Assembly: GCF_018437505.1 (NCBI RefSeq)
Contig: NZ_CP072467.1
Span: 4,240,010-4,304,009, forward strand
DNA from: Spiractinospora alimapuensis
GTDB lineage: Bacteria; Actinomycetota; Actinomycetes; Streptosporangiales; Streptosporangiaceae
DNA: 64,000 nt
Direction: 5' to 3'
Under the pieces are notes generated by a model that worked only from the letters and a program-made list of their open reading frames with translations, had not been told where the DNA came from and made no database searches. The position numbers were made by a program, and so were the translations under genes. How positions within the stretch are numbered: the first letter of the stretch is position 1; each line of letters opens with the position of its first letter. Below, piece by piece: positions 39,892 to 49,904 of the stretch.

Positions 39892-41001
39892 TTGAGCCAG
39901 GTGGATATCGGACTCGGCAAGCTCGGACGGCGGGCCTACCGCCTCGATGAGATCGGCATCGTCCCGGCCCGACGCACCCGCGACCCCGAGGAGGTGTCGA
40001 TCACCTGGCAGATCGACGCCTACCGCTTCGACACCCCCATGGTGACCAGCCCGATGGACAGCGTGGTCTCCCCGGCCACCGCGGTCGCCATCGGTGAACT
40101 GGGTGGCCTGGGTGTCCTCGACCTCGAGGGCCTGTGGACCCGGTACCAGGACCCGGAGCCGCTGCTGGCGGAGATCGCCGAGCTGGACGACGAGGCCGCG
40201 ACCCGTCGCTTGCAGGAGATCTACGCCGCCCCCATCCGTGAGGAGCTGATCGGCCAGCGGATCGAGGAGATCCGTTCCGCCGGGGTGGTGACCGCCGCGC
40301 GGCTCTCGCCCCAGCGGACCGCCGAGTTCCACAAGGCCGTCATCGAGGCCGGTGTCGACCTGTTCGTCATTCGTGGCACCACGGTGTCGGCCGAGCACGT
40401 CTCCGGCCGGGCCGAACCGTTGAACCTCAAGGCGTTCATCTACGACCTCGACGTCCCCGTCATCGTGGGCGGCTGCGCCACCTACACCGCGGCGCTGCAC
40501 CTGATGCGGACCGGCGCCGCGGGCGTGCTGGTGGGCTTCGGCGGGGGCGCGGGCCACACCACGGACCGGGTGCTCGGCGTCGCCGTGCCGATGGCCAGCG
40601 CGATCGGGGACGTCGCCGCCGCGCGGCGCGACTACCTGGACGAGTCGGGTGGCCGCTACGTTCACGTCATCGCCGACGGCGGTATGGGCAACAGCGGCGA
40701 CATCGCCAAGGCGTTGTCGTGTGGTGCGGACGCCGTGATGGTGGGCTCGCCGATCGCCCGCTCGGCGGAGTCGCCGGGCCGTGGATACCACTGGGGCAGT
40801 GAGGCGCACCACGACGAGCTGCCGCGTGGCCAGCGCGTGCACGTGGGAACGGTCGGTTCGCTGCGGCAGGTCATGAACGGGCCCGCCTCCACCAGCGACG
40901 GCACCATGAACCTGATGGGTGCGCTGCGGCGCACCATGGCGACCGCCGGCTACAGCGACCTCAAGGAATTCCAGCGCGTGGAGGTCGTGGTCGGCCCTTA
41001 A
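39892..41001 (+). CDS. guaB3: GuaB3-type IMP dehydrogenase family protein
   Basis: A 369-aa IMPDH/GMP-reductase-family barrel without CBS domains, the GuaB3 branch common in actinobacteria. Phosphate-binding blocks VIADGGMGNSGDIAKAL and DAVMVGSP are present. The loop that carries the catalytic Cys in true IMPDH (GSICTTR) reads FGGGAGHTTDRV here, with no Cys, so standard IMPDH chemistry is doubtful. TTG 39892 has GAGGAGA 8 nt upstream. TAGACT at 39844-39849 is a candidate -10. Function open. Confidence 0.9.
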   Translation: MSQVDIGLGKLGRRAYRLDEIGIVPARRTRDPEEVSITWQIDAYRFDTPMVTSPMDSVVSPATAVAIGELGGLGVLDLEGLWTRYQDPEPLLAEIAELDDEAATRRLQEIYAAPIREELIGQRIEEIRSAGVVTAARLSPQRTAEFHKAVIEAGVDLFVIRGTTVSAEHVSGRAEPLNLKAFIYDLDVPVIVGGCATYTAALHLMRTGAAGVLVGFGGGAGHTTDRVLGVAVPMASAIGDVAAARRDYLDESGGRYVHVIADGGMGNSGDIAKALSCGADAVMVGSPIARSAESPGRGYHWGSEAHHDELPRGQRVHVGTVGSLRQVMNGPASTSDGTMNLMGALRRTMATAGYSDLKEFQRVEVVVGP

Positions 41002-41040
41002 CCGGCGGCCGCGAACTCGCGCGAATCATCCCCGATCCAC

Positions 41041-41072
41041 CCACCGGAACCGCCTGCCTGGGGTTCCGGTGG
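41041..41072 (+). terminator. Terminator after guaB3
   Basis: CCACCGGAACC (41041-41051) and GGTTCCGGTGG (41062-41072), an 11-bp perfect stem with a 10-nt loop. Confidence 0.75.
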
Positions 41073-41189
41073 TGCCATAACCCAAACGTTCTCCACTGCG
41101 TCCACTGACAGGGGCGTGGCCCTCGTCGTGCCCTGGGAGCTTGGAGTACTTTGGTTCTGTTCGTCTCCCCCCGACCCTGAGGCTGAGCC

Positions 41190-42104
41190 GTGGTGACGAA
41201 GCGCGCTGATGTGACCCCCGAGTCCGACACCCCCACCGCCGCTCCCGTGTCCTGGAAGACCGCGGTGGGCGCCGTCGCCGTCACCGTCGCGGTGGCCGGC
41301 GGAGTCGTCGCTCTCGTCGCCGGCACGATGGACTCGGCGGTCACACCCCCCACGCCGCCCGGCGCGCTGGAGGCCGCCGGATCGGTCTCCACGATGCCGG
41401 ACGAGGACCAGTCCAGCGCGGCGGTCGCCGAACCCACGGCCGACGACGAGCCCACCGAAGATAGCGAACCCGAGCCCGAGGAGACCGACGAGGAACCCGA
41501 GGTCGAGGACGAGGGGGACGACGCCGAACCGCCGCCGATGGAGGCGGACCCCGTGTGGCTGGACGACGTGGCCGACCGGACCGACATCCCGCGCCGCGCG
41601 CTGGAGGGCTACGCCAACGCCCAGCTTCTGCTCGCCGAGGAGAACCCGAGCTGCCAGGTCTCCTGGCCCACCCTCGCCGGGATCGGCTGGGTGGAGTCCC
41701 GGCACGGGACGTACGCGGGCGGGGAGATCGGGCCGGACGGAAACACCACGGTCGACGTCATCGGCGTCCCGCTGAACGGCGGCCCCGGGGTCGCGCGGAT
41801 CCCCGACTCCAACGACGGGGAGATGGACGGCGACACCGAGTGGGACCGCGCGGTCGGCCCGATGCAATTTATCCCCACGACCTGGGAACAATGGGGAACA
41901 TCAGCCGACGCAAAGGGCCAACCCGATCCGCACAACATCGATGACGCAGCGTTCAGTGCCGCACGGTACCTGTGTGCTCAGGGACGCGACCTCACCGACG
42001 ATGACGACTGGTGGGAAGCGATCATCTCCTACAACCGTTCCGAGTCCTACGCGAGGGACGTGCTCGACACAGCGAACGAGTACGTGACCGCAGCGGAGGA
42101 CTGA
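41190..42104 (+). CDS. Membrane-anchored lytic transglycosylase
   Basis: A 304-aa peptidoglycan lytic transglycosylase of the MltB-like/SLT_2 type. After a short basic start comes a membrane anchor (residues ~23-50), then a ~70-residue Asp/Glu/Pro linker crossing the wall space. The catalytic domain begins near residue 125, with the likely catalytic glutamate in GIGWVESRHGTY and the blocks AVGPMQFIPTTWEQW and SYNRSESYARDV. It cleaves glycan strands outside the membrane. GTG 41190 or 41193. It stands alone between guaB3 and glpD. Confidence 0.88.
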   Translation: MVTKRADVTPESDTPTAAPVSWKTAVGAVAVTVAVAGGVVALVAGTMDSAVTPPTPPGALEAAGSVSTMPDEDQSSAAVAEPTADDEPTEDSEPEPEETDEEPEVEDEGDDAEPPPMEADPVWLDDVADRTDIPRRALEGYANAQLLLAEENPSCQVSWPTLAGIGWVESRHGTYAGGEIGPDGNTTVDVIGVPLNGGPGVARIPDSNDGEMDGDTEWDRAVGPMQFIPTTWEQWGTSADAKGQPDPHNIDDAAFSAARYLCAQGRDLTDDDDWWEAIISYNRSESYARDVLDTANEYVTAAED

Positions 42105-42179
42105 CCGGCGGTTCTGGTTAGCCTGGTGCGGACCGCTACAGCGGCCACGACGAATGACGGCCGGGAAAGTTGGGAAGCC

Positions 42180-43898
42180 GTGGCAAACTACTTGGGACCC
42201 GAACAGCGATCCGCCGCGCTTGGCGCGATGTCCGAGCAGGAACTGGATGTCCTGGTCGTAGGCGGAGGAATTGTTGGAGCGGGGGTCGCCCTTGACGCTG
42301 TGTCACGCGGTCTCTCCGTCGGACTGATCGAGGCACGGGACTTCGCGTCCGGTACCTCCAGCAGGTCCAGCAAGCTGATCCACGGTGGTCTGCGCTACCT
42401 CGAGCAGCGCGACATCGAGCTCGTGCGCGAGGCGTTGAGCGAACGCGCGTTGCTCGTCCAGCGCCTGGCGCCTCACCTCGTACGGCCGATCCCCTTCCTG
42501 TACCCGCTGGAGCATCACGTGTGGGAGCGGGCCTACGTGGGGACGGGCGTCACGCTGTACGACACACTCAGCCTGACCACCGGTACCTCGCGCGGACTGC
42601 CCGCGCACCGTCACCTCACCCGCAGCGGCGCGTTGCGGATCTTCCCCGCGTTGAAGCGGGACGCGCTGGTCGGCGCGGTGCAGTACTGGGACGCGCAGGT
42701 CGACGACGCGCGTTACGTGGTGACCGTGCTGCGCACGGCCGCGAACTACGGCGCCCACATCGCCTCACGGGCCAAGGCCGTGGGCTTCCTCCGCGAGGGG
42801 GAGCACGTCACCGGCGCGCTGGTGCGCGACCTGGAGAACGACCGCGAGATCCCGATCCGCGCGAAGCAGGTCGTGAACGCGACCGGTGTGTGGACCGACG
42901 AGATCCAGGAGATGGTCGGTGGCCGTGGCCAGATCCACGTCCGTGCCTCCAAGGGGATCCACCTGGTGGTGCCGCGCGACCGGATCCAGTCCGCGAGCGG
43001 GCTCATCCTGCGCACCGAGAAGAGCGTGCTTTTCGTCATCCCGTGGGGCCGGCACTGGATCATCGGCACCACCGACACCGAGTGGGACCTGGACAAGGCC
43101 CACCCCGCGGCCAGCCGCGCCGACATCGACTACCTGCTGGACTGGGTGAACAGCGTGCTGCGGGTTCCGCTGACGCGCGACGACGTGGAGGGGGTGTACG
43201 CGGGCCTGCGTCCGCTGCTCTCGGGCGAGTCCGACGAGACCTCCAAACTGTCGCGCGAGCACACGGTGGCACACCCCGTGCCGGGGCTCGTGCTGATCGC
43301 GGGCGGAAAGTACACGACCTACCGCGTCATGGCGAAGGACGCGGTGGACGCGGTCGCCCACGGCCTGGGCGGCGGCGTCCCGTCGTCGGTCACCGACCGG
43401 GTCCCGCTGGTCGGCGCGGAGGGCTACGCCGCCCTGTGGAACCGACGTCACGCCATCGCGCGCGAGTCCGGCCTGCACGTGTCGCGGATCCAGCACCTGC
43501 TGCGACGCTACGGGTCGCTGATCGACGAAGTCCTCGAGCTGGTCCGCGAGCAGCCCGACCTCGGTGTGCCCTTGGACGGTTCCGACGACTACCTGCGGGC
43601 GGAGGTCGTCTACGCCGTCCAGGCTGAGGGCGCCCGGCACCTGGAGGACGTCCTCTCGCGGCGCACCCACGTCTCCATCGAGACCTGGGACCGCGGCCTC
43701 GCGTGCGCCCGCGAGGCCGCCGAGCTGATGGCGCCCGCCCTGGGCTGGACGAAGGAACGCGTCGACCGCGAGGTGGAGTACTACACCAAGCGCATCGAGG
43801 CCGAACGCGCCGCCCAGGAACAGGAGTCGGACCAGGAAGCCGACGCCGTGCAACACGGCGCGCCCGACATCGTCCCCGAGTCGGTCGGCTCCGCCTGA
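42180..43898 (+). CDS. glpD: Glycerol-3-phosphate dehydrogenase
   Basis: FAD-dependent, membrane-associated oxidation of glycerol-3-phosphate to dihydroxyacetone phosphate. The 572-aa protein has the FAD fingerprint VLVVGGGIVGAGVAL, SSRSSKLIHGGLRYL (the GlpD signature) and GGKYTTYRVMA. The C-terminal domain is complete, ending with an acidic tail. GTG 42180 (VANYLGPEQ) matches the usual N-terminal length; GTG 42126 would add 18 residues of unclear value. No glpF or glpK is adjacent. Confidence 0.94.
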   Translation: MANYLGPEQRSAALGAMSEQELDVLVVGGGIVGAGVALDAVSRGLSVGLIEARDFASGTSSRSSKLIHGGLRYLEQRDIELVREALSERALLVQRLAPHLVRPIPFLYPLEHHVWERAYVGTGVTLYDTLSLTTGTSRGLPAHRHLTRSGALRIFPALKRDALVGAVQYWDAQVDDARYVVTVLRTAANYGAHIASRAKAVGFLREGEHVTGALVRDLENDREIPIRAKQVVNATGVWTDEIQEMVGGRGQIHVRASKGIHLVVPRDRIQSASGLILRTEKSVLFVIPWGRHWIIGTTDTEWDLDKAHPAASRADIDYLLDWVNSVLRVPLTRDDVEGVYAGLRPLLSGESDETSKLSREHTVAHPVPGLVLIAGGKYTTYRVMAKDAVDAVAHGLGGGVPSSVTDRVPLVGAEGYAALWNRRHAIARESGLHVSRIQHLLRRYGSLIDEVLELVREQPDLGVPLDGSDDYLRAEVVYAVQAEGARHLEDVLSRRTHVSIETWDRGLACAREAAELMAPALGWTKERVDREVEYYTKRIEAERAAQEQESDQEADAVQHGAPDIVPESVGSA

Positions 43899-43967
43899 CC
43901 CCGGTAGGCCGCGCGTGGTCCCCGTCGGTTGGGGCCGCGCGCGGCGGCATTTTTGGTGGTGTGGTGG

Positions 43968-44037
43968 GGTCGGCTCCGCGTGGCTCTCTTCTCATGGCGG
44001 CTTCGGTTGCTCCGCGCCTTGGGTTGATGGCCGGGTG
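43968..44037 (+). repeat. Intergenic repeat, copy C
   Basis: GGTCGGCTCCGCGTGGC followed by CATGGCGGCTTCGGTTGCTCC and GATGGCCGGGTG. It is diverged in its last third compared with copies D and E. Confidence 0.55.
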
Positions 44038-44282
44038 TCGTGCTGAGGGGCTCGCCGGTCCCCTCGCACCCATGTCCACGGCACCGAGTGGTCGGTTGAG
44101 GCCGCGCCGCGCCCTGTGGACGGCCCTGAGCGGATCGGGTTCGCGAAAAGTACGCTGTGCTGAAGGGGGACCCCACGCCGCGAGGGGACTTCTTCGCTCA
44201 TCAGTGTCCCTGGGGCGACCGGTCACCGGCCGCCGGGAGTGCGCGTGCCCGCGTCGGTCCGGGGATTCGTGGCGCGCCCCGG

Positions 44283-44288
44283 TAGGCT
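44283..44288 (+). promoter_or_regulatory. Leaderless -10 element of galE
   Basis: TAGGCT ends 6 nt before the galE GTG, and no ribosome binding site is present, so transcription probably starts at the GTG itself. The response-regulator gene at 61551 has the same arrangement. Confidence 0.5.
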
Positions 44289-44294
44289 GATGGC

Positions 44295-45311
44295 GTGAAG
44301 ATACTGCTCACTGGCGGGGCCGGCTACATCGGCACGCACACCGCGGTCCAGTTCGTCGCGGCCGGGCATTCGGTCGTGCTGCTGGACAGCCTCGTCAACA
44401 GCAGGCCCGAGGTGGTGGCCCGGGTCGAGCGGATCGTCGGGCACTCGCTCGCCTACTACACGGGTGACTGCGCGGACCCCAAACTCCTCGACCAGATCTT
44501 CACCGACCACGACATCGACGTCGTGGTGCACTTCGCCGGGCTGAAGGCCGTCGGTGAGTCGGTGGAACAGCCCCTGCGCTACTACCGCAACAACCTCGAC
44601 TGTGCCCTCACCCTGTGCGAGGTGATGGAGGCGCGCGGCGTGCGGCGGTTGGTGTTCTCCTCGTCCGCCAGTGTGTACGGAACCCCGGAGCAGGTCCCGA
44701 TCCCAGAGACGGCCTCCCTGCACGCGGCCAACCCCTACGGCGCGACCAAGCTGTTCGTCGAACGGATCCTCGCCGACCTCGCCGTGGCGAACCCCGCGTG
44801 GCACATCGTCGCGCTGCGCTACTTCAACCCCATCGGTGCCCACCCCAGCGGACTGATCGGGGAGGACCCCCAGGGCATCCCCAACAACCTGTTCCCCTAC
44901 ATCGCGCAGGTCGCCGCCGGACGGCGGGACAAGCTGCGGGTCTTCGGCGACGACTACCCGACGCCGGACGGCACCGGAGTGCGGGACTACCTGCACGTCA
45001 TGGACCTGGCCGATGGGCACGTCGCCGCCGTGGAGCACATCGCGGACCAGGCGGGTTGGCGCGGCTACAACCTCGGGACCGGGCAGGGCGTGTCCGTGCT
45101 GGAGTCGGTGCGCACCTTCGAGCAGGCCACCGGAAGCCACGTGCCCTACGAGGTGGTACCGCGGCGCCCCGGTGACATCGCCGAGTGCTACGCCGACCCC
45201 ACACGTGCCCGTGAGGAACTCGGCTGGGTGGCGCGGCGCACCATCGCCGAGGCCTGCGCGGACGCGTGGCGCTGGCAGCGGGAGAACCCGAACGGTTACG
45301 CCGCCGACTAG
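44295..45311 (+). CDS. galE: UDP-glucose 4-epimerase
   Basis: Interconverts UDP-glucose and UDP-galactose with bound NAD. The 338-aa short-chain dehydrogenase has [10 protein letters not shown] at the N-terminus, the SSSASVYG strand and the catalytic tyrosine/lysine in NPYGATK. The substrate-binding blocks [11 protein letters not shown] and [13 protein letters not shown] are standard. GTG 44295 is probably leaderless. No other gal genes adjoin; the product likely feeds cell-wall or exopolysaccharide sugars. Confidence 0.95.
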   Translation: MKILLTGGAGYIGTHTAVQFVAAGHSVVLLDSLVNSRPEVVARVERIVGHSLAYYTGDCADPKLLDQIFTDHDIDVVVHFAGLKAVGESVEQPLRYYRNNLDCALTLCEVMEARGVRRLVFSSSASVYGTPEQVPIPETASLHAANPYGATKLFVERILADLAVANPAWHIVALRYFNPIGAHPSGLIGEDPQGIPNNLFPYIAQVAAGRRDKLRVFGDDYPTPDGTGVRDYLHVMDLADGHVAAVEHIADQAGWRGYNLGTGQGVSVLESVRTFEQATGSHVPYEVVPRRPGDIAECYADPTRAREELGWVARRTIAEACADAWRWQRENPNGYAAD

Positions 45312-45451
45312 GCACGCGAAGCCGCACGGGGCAGCAGTCGCCGCCACGGTGGGCGGGGGAGGGGCCGAGGCGGAGCGCGAACCGGCGATCATGGCACGGT
45401 GCCCTCGCTAGACTGGGGACGTCCTCGATTTCACCTGCGGAAAGGTCGTCC

Positions 45452-47083
45452 GTGTCCGACGCCGGCACCCCACCACCCGAGCCCGACACCGCTGCATCCG
45501 GTACGGCCATCGCCGAAACGTCCGCGTTCGACACGGTTCTGGTCGTGGACTTCGGAGCGCAGTACGCACAACTCATCGCGCGGCGGGTGCGGGAGTGCAA
45601 CGTCCACTCCGAGATCGTCCCCAGCACGATGCCCGTGACGGAGATGCTCGCCAAGAACCCCAAGGCGATCATCCTCTCCGGCGGCCCGGCCTCGGTGTAC
45701 TCCGAGGGAGCCCCGCAGGCTCCCGCCGGGCTCTTCGAGACCGGCGTGCCCACGCTGGGCATCTGCTACGGGTTCCAGTGCATGGTGCAGGACCTCGGCG
45801 GGTCGGTCGAGCACACCGGACAGTCGGAGTTCGGGCGCACCGAGCTCGCGATCAGTGACCTCGGCGTCCTGTTCGCGGACCAGCCCTCCACACAGACGGT
45901 GTGGATGTCGCACGGGGACTCCGCCACCGACGCCCCCGCCGGCTTCACGGTCACCGCGAGCACCGAGCGCACCCCCGTCGCCGCGATGGAGGACACCGCC
46001 CGGGGCCTCTACGGTGTCCAGTTCCACCCCGAGGTGCTGCACTCAGAGCACGGCCGCGCGGTGCTGCGCCGGTTCCTGCTGGAAGCGGCCGGCGTTCGCC
46101 CCACGTGGACCATGGTCAACATCGTCGACGACCAGGTCGCGCGGATCCGCGCCCAGGTGGGGGACCGCCGCGCCATCTGTGCCCTGTCGGGCGGTGTGGA
46201 CTCCGCGGTCGCCGCCGCCCTGGTGCAGCGGGCGATCGGGGACCAACTCACGTGTGTGTTCGTCGACCACGGCCTGCTGCGCAAGGGCGAGGTCGAGCAG
46301 GTGGAGAAGGACTTCGTCGCCGCCACCGGCGCCGCGCTGAAGGTGTTGGACGCCAAGGAGCAGTTCCTCTCGGCCCTCGCCGGGGTGTCCGACCCGGAAC
46401 AGAAGCGCAAGATCATCGGCCGGGAGTTCATCCGCTCCTTCGAGAGCGTGGCCCGCGAGGTCGTGGCCGAGTCCAGCGAACCCGGCGCGGAGGTGGAGTT
46501 CCTCGTCCAGGGAACCCTCTACCCCGACGTGGTGGAGTCCGGCGGGGGCACCGGCACCGCGAACATCAAGTCCCACCACAACGTGGGTGGCCTCCCCGAC
46601 GACCTCAAGTTCTCCCTCGTGGAGCCGCTGCGTGACCTCTTCAAGGACGAGGTGCGCCACGTCGGCGAGGAACTCGGCCTTCCCCCGGAGATGGTGTGGC
46701 GCCAGCCCTTCCCCGGCCCGGGCCTGGGCATCCGCATCGTCGGCGAGGTGACGGGCGAACGCCTGGAGATCCTCCGCGAAGCGGACGCGATCGCCCGCGA
46801 GGAACTCACCCGCGCCGGCCTGGACCACGAGATCTGGCAGTGCCCCGTCGTCCTCCTCGCCGACGTCCGCTCCGTCGGAGTCCAGGGCGACGAACGCAGC
46901 TACGGCCACCCCGTCGTGCTGCGCCCCGTCAGCAGCGAGGACGCCATGACAGCCGACTGGTCCCGCCTGCCCTACGACCTCCTGGCGACCATCTCCAACC
47001 GCATCACCAACGAGGTCCGCGAGATCAACCGCGTCACCCTCGACGTCACCAGCAAGCCCCCCGGCACCATCGAGTGGGAGTAG
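45452..47083 (+). CDS. guaA: GMP synthase (glutamine-hydrolysing)
   Basis: Aminates XMP to GMP with glutamine. The 543-aa protein has an N-terminal class I glutaminase (nucleophile Cys in GICYGFQC, His/Glu in [10 protein letters not shown]), then the ATP-pyrophosphatase P-loop [13 protein letters not shown], and a C-terminal dimerisation domain ending [12 protein letters not shown] 45452 has GGAAAGG 6-7 nt upstream. It completes the GMP pathway started by guaB. Confidence 0.97.
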   Translation: MSDAGTPPPEPDTAASGTAIAETSAFDTVLVVDFGAQYAQLIARRVRECNVHSEIVPSTMPVTEMLAKNPKAIILSGGPASVYSEGAPQAPAGLFETGVPTLGICYGFQCMVQDLGGSVEHTGQSEFGRTELAISDLGVLFADQPSTQTVWMSHGDSATDAPAGFTVTASTERTPVAAMEDTARGLYGVQFHPEVLHSEHGRAVLRRFLLEAAGVRPTWTMVNIVDDQVARIRAQVGDRRAICALSGGVDSAVAAALVQRAIGDQLTCVFVDHGLLRKGEVEQVEKDFVAATGAALKVLDAKEQFLSALAGVSDPEQKRKIIGREFIRSFESVAREVVAESSEPGAEVEFLVQGTLYPDVVESGGGTGTANIKSHHNVGGLPDDLKFSLVEPLRDLFKDEVRHVGEELGLPPEMVWRQPFPGPGLGIRIVGEVTGERLEILREADAIAREELTRAGLDHEIWQCPVVLLADVRSVGVQGDERSYGHPVVLRPVSSEDAMTADWSRLPYDLLATISNRITNEVREINRVTLDVTSKPPGTIEWE

Positions 47084-47123
47084 ACACCGCGACCAGGTGA
47101 ATCCCTGCACCACCAGCTGAGTC

Positions 47124-47140
47124 GCGCGGCTTAACCGCGC
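47124..47140 (+). terminator. Short hairpin after guaA
   Basis: GCGCGG and CCGCGC around CTTAA, 40 bp after the guaA stop; moderate strength. Confidence 0.5.
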
Positions 47141-47194
47141 CCCCGTCGGGGCGATGGCTGGTGACGGGCTTCGACGTAGCAGCCAGTGGGCCAC

Positions 47195-47260
47195 ACGTGG
47201 CGCGGCCCACTGGCTCGTGGCAGCGTTGGTTGCGCTGCTCCCTTCTACCTGGTCTAGGTC
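47195..47260 (+). repeat. Degenerate intergenic repeat copy
   Basis: CGTGGCGCGGCCCACTGGCT, then GTGGCAGCGTTGGTTGCG and CTTCTACCTGG follow the order of the repeat consensus with many changes. It is next to copy D in tandem. Confidence 0.35.
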
Positions 47261-47285
47261 GGGGTATAGCAATACTGCTCCGAAA

Positions 47286-47360
47286 GGTCGCGCTCCGCGC
47301 GGCTCACCCCTGTGGCAACTTCGGCCGATCACTGTGCCCCCTTCCCGGCCTGGTGCGGGG
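47286..47360 (+). repeat. Intergenic repeat, copy D
   Basis: GGTCGCGCTCCGCGCGGC, TGTGGCAACTTCGGCC and GGCCTGGTGCGGGG. The first 22 bases are identical to copy E at 52301, and the end is too. Copies D and E lie in direct orientation about 5.0 kb apart around the regulator/kinase/MetRS block. Confidence 0.65.
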
Positions 47361-47522
47361 GAGCCTCGAACTCCTGGAAAAGGCTTCCTTCAGGGGCAAT
47401 ACTCGGTATGGTCTGGCCTTGCGGTTCTGTGTTGTCATGGAACCGAACCGCTGTCTGGATGCCTCATGCGTGGTGGGGGTGTCGGACGTGAATCGATGCG
47501 AATTCTGACTTGGGTCGTGGTC

Positions 47523-48830
47523 ATGAAACCCAACAGCCGGCTCCGTCTGGCGCGGGAAGCGTGTCCTTCGCCGGCTGATCCCAGTGAGCCCATGAGCCGA
47601 GCTGAGTTGGCCGAAGCCGTTAGCGAGTATCTGTGGCGCACCACGGGGACGCACTCCGCGTTGGACGCCCACGCCATCGCTCGCTACGAACGTGGCAGAG
47701 TGACCTGGCCCAGTGCCCGGTATCGGGCCGGTCTGCGCGCCGTGCTCGGAGTCCCCACAGATGCTGGTCTGGGCTTTCACGCGGTGCGGCGCCGGCGCGG
47801 CCCGACATCGAAGGCCGAGACCTTCTCCCCGAACGGTGCTGTCCGAGCCGAGGGCTCCGGAATGGACTCGGAAGACCTCCTGGTCCTCGACGCGGTTGAG
47901 ACCTCTGTTCCACGGTGGGTGGGAGCGGTCGAAGTGGAGTACGTGCGGGCAACTACCCGCGCAGTCGCGATGTCGGAGAACGCATTCGGCGGTGGGCTTT
48001 CCTACGGGGCGGGGCTCTCGCAGCTTCGTTGGTCAAAACAGCTGCTGGGTGCGAGGGCCAGCGACACCGTTCGTCGGGAGTTGTTTGAGTCCGTGGGCAA
48101 CCTCGGTGGGGTCGTGGCGTACTCCGCCTTCGACGCCGGGATGTTCGAAGTGGCCGACCGAAGCTTCCGGTTCGCTCTTAGGTGCGCTGAGCGTGCCGAC
48201 TCCTGGGAGCTACGGGCGAACATCCTTGCCGAGATGTCCCGCAAGGCGACCTACCTGAACGACCTGGACGGGGCTCTCACCCTGGTTGAGCACGCCCAGG
48301 TGCGGGAGGATCGGCTGTCGCGATCAACGCGGGCGATGCTGTGGACGTTGCGTGCCCGCACGCTCGCGTTGCGAGGGACCTTCCACGCGGTTGAGGACAA
48401 TATCGTGCGCGCGGACGAGTGCTTCGCCCTGCGCGACCCGAAGTACGCTCCACCGTGGCTCTGCTACTACGACGAAGCCGAGCACTATGGAAGCACCGGT
48501 AAAGCCCTGATTCCCCTGGCAGTGGACTCTCGTCGACCTGAAGTCGCCGCTTCTCGACTACGTCGTGCTGTCACTATGCACGACTCGCGCTACCGCCGTT
48601 CCCGTGTCTTCTCCAGCATTCGTCTCGCGTCGCTCCTGTTGGCTGTCGGAGATCCAGCGGAGGCGGTGAGTGTTGGGCACCAGGCTCTCCCTGACGCCAA
48701 GAGGCTGCGCTCCGCCAGGATCGCGACTGAACTGGCCGGACTGGCACGCGTCGCCGGAACACATGACCAGCGCGAGGACATCGCCGAGCTCCGTCACGAG
48801 GCGTCGGCGGCGGCTTCAGCGGCGACCTGA
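47523..48830 (+). CDS. HTH/TPR transcriptional regulator
   Basis: A 435-aa regulator. Residues ~1-85 look like a divergent XRE helix-turn-helix (NSRLRLAREA, SRAELAEAVSEYLW, AIARYERGRVTWPS). The rest is helical and TPR-like (ERADSWELRANILAEMS, LLLAVGDPAEAVSVG). It has the same plan as the regulator at 4640-5845. ATG 47523 is preferred; ATG 47496 is in frame upstream. The kinase gene starts 12 bp after its stop, so it is the first gene of an operon and may control it. Confidence 0.8.
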   Translation: MKPNSRLRLAREACPSPADPSEPMSRAELAEAVSEYLWRTTGTHSALDAHAIARYERGRVTWPSARYRAGLRAVLGVPTDAGLGFHAVRRRRGPTSKAETFSPNGAVRAEGSGMDSEDLLVLDAVETSVPRWVGAVEVEYVRATTRAVAMSENAFGGGLSYGAGLSQLRWSKQLLGARASDTVRRELFESVGNLGGVVAYSAFDAGMFEVADRSFRFALRCAERADSWELRANILAEMSRKATYLNDLDGALTLVEHAQVREDRLSRSTRAMLWTLRARTLALRGTFHAVEDNIVRADECFALRDPKYAPPWLCYYDEAEHYGSTGKALIPLAVDSRRPEVAASRLRRAVTMHDSRYRRSRVFSSIRLASLLLAVGDPAEAVSVGHQALPDAKRLRSARIATELAGLARVAGTHDQREDIAELRHEASAAASAAT

Positions 48831-48842
48831 GAGTATCGCCGT

Positions 48843-49724
48843 GTGGCCTCTTCTGTGAACGACGCGCGCAGGATTCTCGACCGCGCCGCGCAGGCGGTCG
48901 GGATTGACCCAACTGGTGCGAAGGTGATCCGCGACGGCGCCAACGTCCTCTACGAGTTGCCGGGCCGGATCGTCGCCCGTGTCGGGCGCCCCGGGGAAGG
49001 TGATGTGGCGGAGCGGGAGGTGTCTGTCTCTCGATGGTTGGAGGACCGAGGGATTTCCGTGGTCCACGCCCTCCACGGGGTGGATCAAGCCGTCGTCGTC
49101 GACCGGCGGCCGGTCACCTGGTGGCGACTGCTGCCACGCCACCGTGCGGCTAGCCCAGCCGAGCTCGGTTCTGTCCTGCGAAAGCTCCATGACCTCGCAG
49201 TTCCAGACATCGGGCTCACGAGGTTCGACCCATTTCACGGGATCGACGCAGCGGAGCTTGAGTCCATGATTCTCGCCCCCGGGGACCACGCCTGGTTGGT
49301 GCGGCGCGTCGACGAACTTCGCCAGGGTTATCAGGCGGTGGTGGAGACGCAATCGCGGGTGATCCACGGAGACGCGTGGCAGGGCAACGTCGCGGTCGCC
49401 GACGACGGGGAGATGTTCATCCTGGACCTGGAGAGTGTCGCTCTGGGGCCGCCAGACATCGACCTCGTCCCCCTCGCGGTGGACTACACCGACTTCGCCC
49501 GCCTTGCCCGGGATGACTACGCCTCGTTCGTCGCCGCGTATGGCGGGTACGACGTCACGGAGTCACCCGGATATCGCGTTCTGGCTGACATCCAGGAACT
49601 GCGATGGCTGTGGTTCCTCCTCGGCAAGAGCGGCACCAGTCCCGGCGCCCACGCTGAGGCCCAGTATCGCCTCCGGTGCTTGCGCGGCGAGGTACCGCGT
49701 CCATGGACTTGGAGCGCGTTCTAG
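48843..49724 (+). CDS. APH-like phosphotransferase
   Basis: A 293-aa protein of the aminoglycoside phosphotransferase/choline-kinase superfamily. The catalytic loop is VIHGDAWQGNV (Brenner motif) and the metal-binding aspartate is in FILDLESVALG. The N-terminal nucleotide lobe has VARVGRPGEGDVAEREV. It phosphorylates a small hydroxylated molecule or drug; the substrate cannot be told. GTG 48843 lies 12 bp after the regulator, indicating co-transcription. Confidence 0.85.
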   Translation: MASSVNDARRILDRAAQAVGIDPTGAKVIRDGANVLYELPGRIVARVGRPGEGDVAEREVSVSRWLEDRGISVVHALHGVDQAVVVDRRPVTWWRLLPRHRAASPAELGSVLRKLHDLAVPDIGLTRFDPFHGIDAAELESMILAPGDHAWLVRRVDELRQGYQAVVETQSRVIHGDAWQGNVAVADDGEMFILDLESVALGPPDIDLVPLAVDYTDFARLARDDYASFVAAYGGYDVTESPGYRVLADIQELRWLWFLLGKSGTSPGAHAEAQYRLRCLRGEVPRPWTWSAF

Positions 49725-49904
49725 TCCACAGGGCACGTTCACACCCTGCCTTTCGATGCCCCAAAGTATGCCCTCCCCGTCATGCCGACAGCGTGGAATC
49801 GTGATGGCCGAAGGTCACCGGAGGCCGAGCGTCCCACGGGTGTGATCGTGCGCAGCCTCCGTTGACCCCTCTGTCGGCAGGACAGGTCGGGAGGAATCCA
49901 CCCC

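Larger units (their letters stand above)
43899..44294. other. Intergenic region with repeat copy C
   Basis: 396 bp between glpD and galE. It contains repeat copy C and, at its right end, the galE promoter. No gene seen. Confidence 0.5.
47084..47522. other. Intergenic region with two repeat copies
   Basis: 439 bp between guaA and the XRE/TPR regulator. It contains the guaA terminator, a degenerate repeat copy and the good repeat copy D. The promoter of the regulator operon should lie at 47365-47520. Confidence 0.5.
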
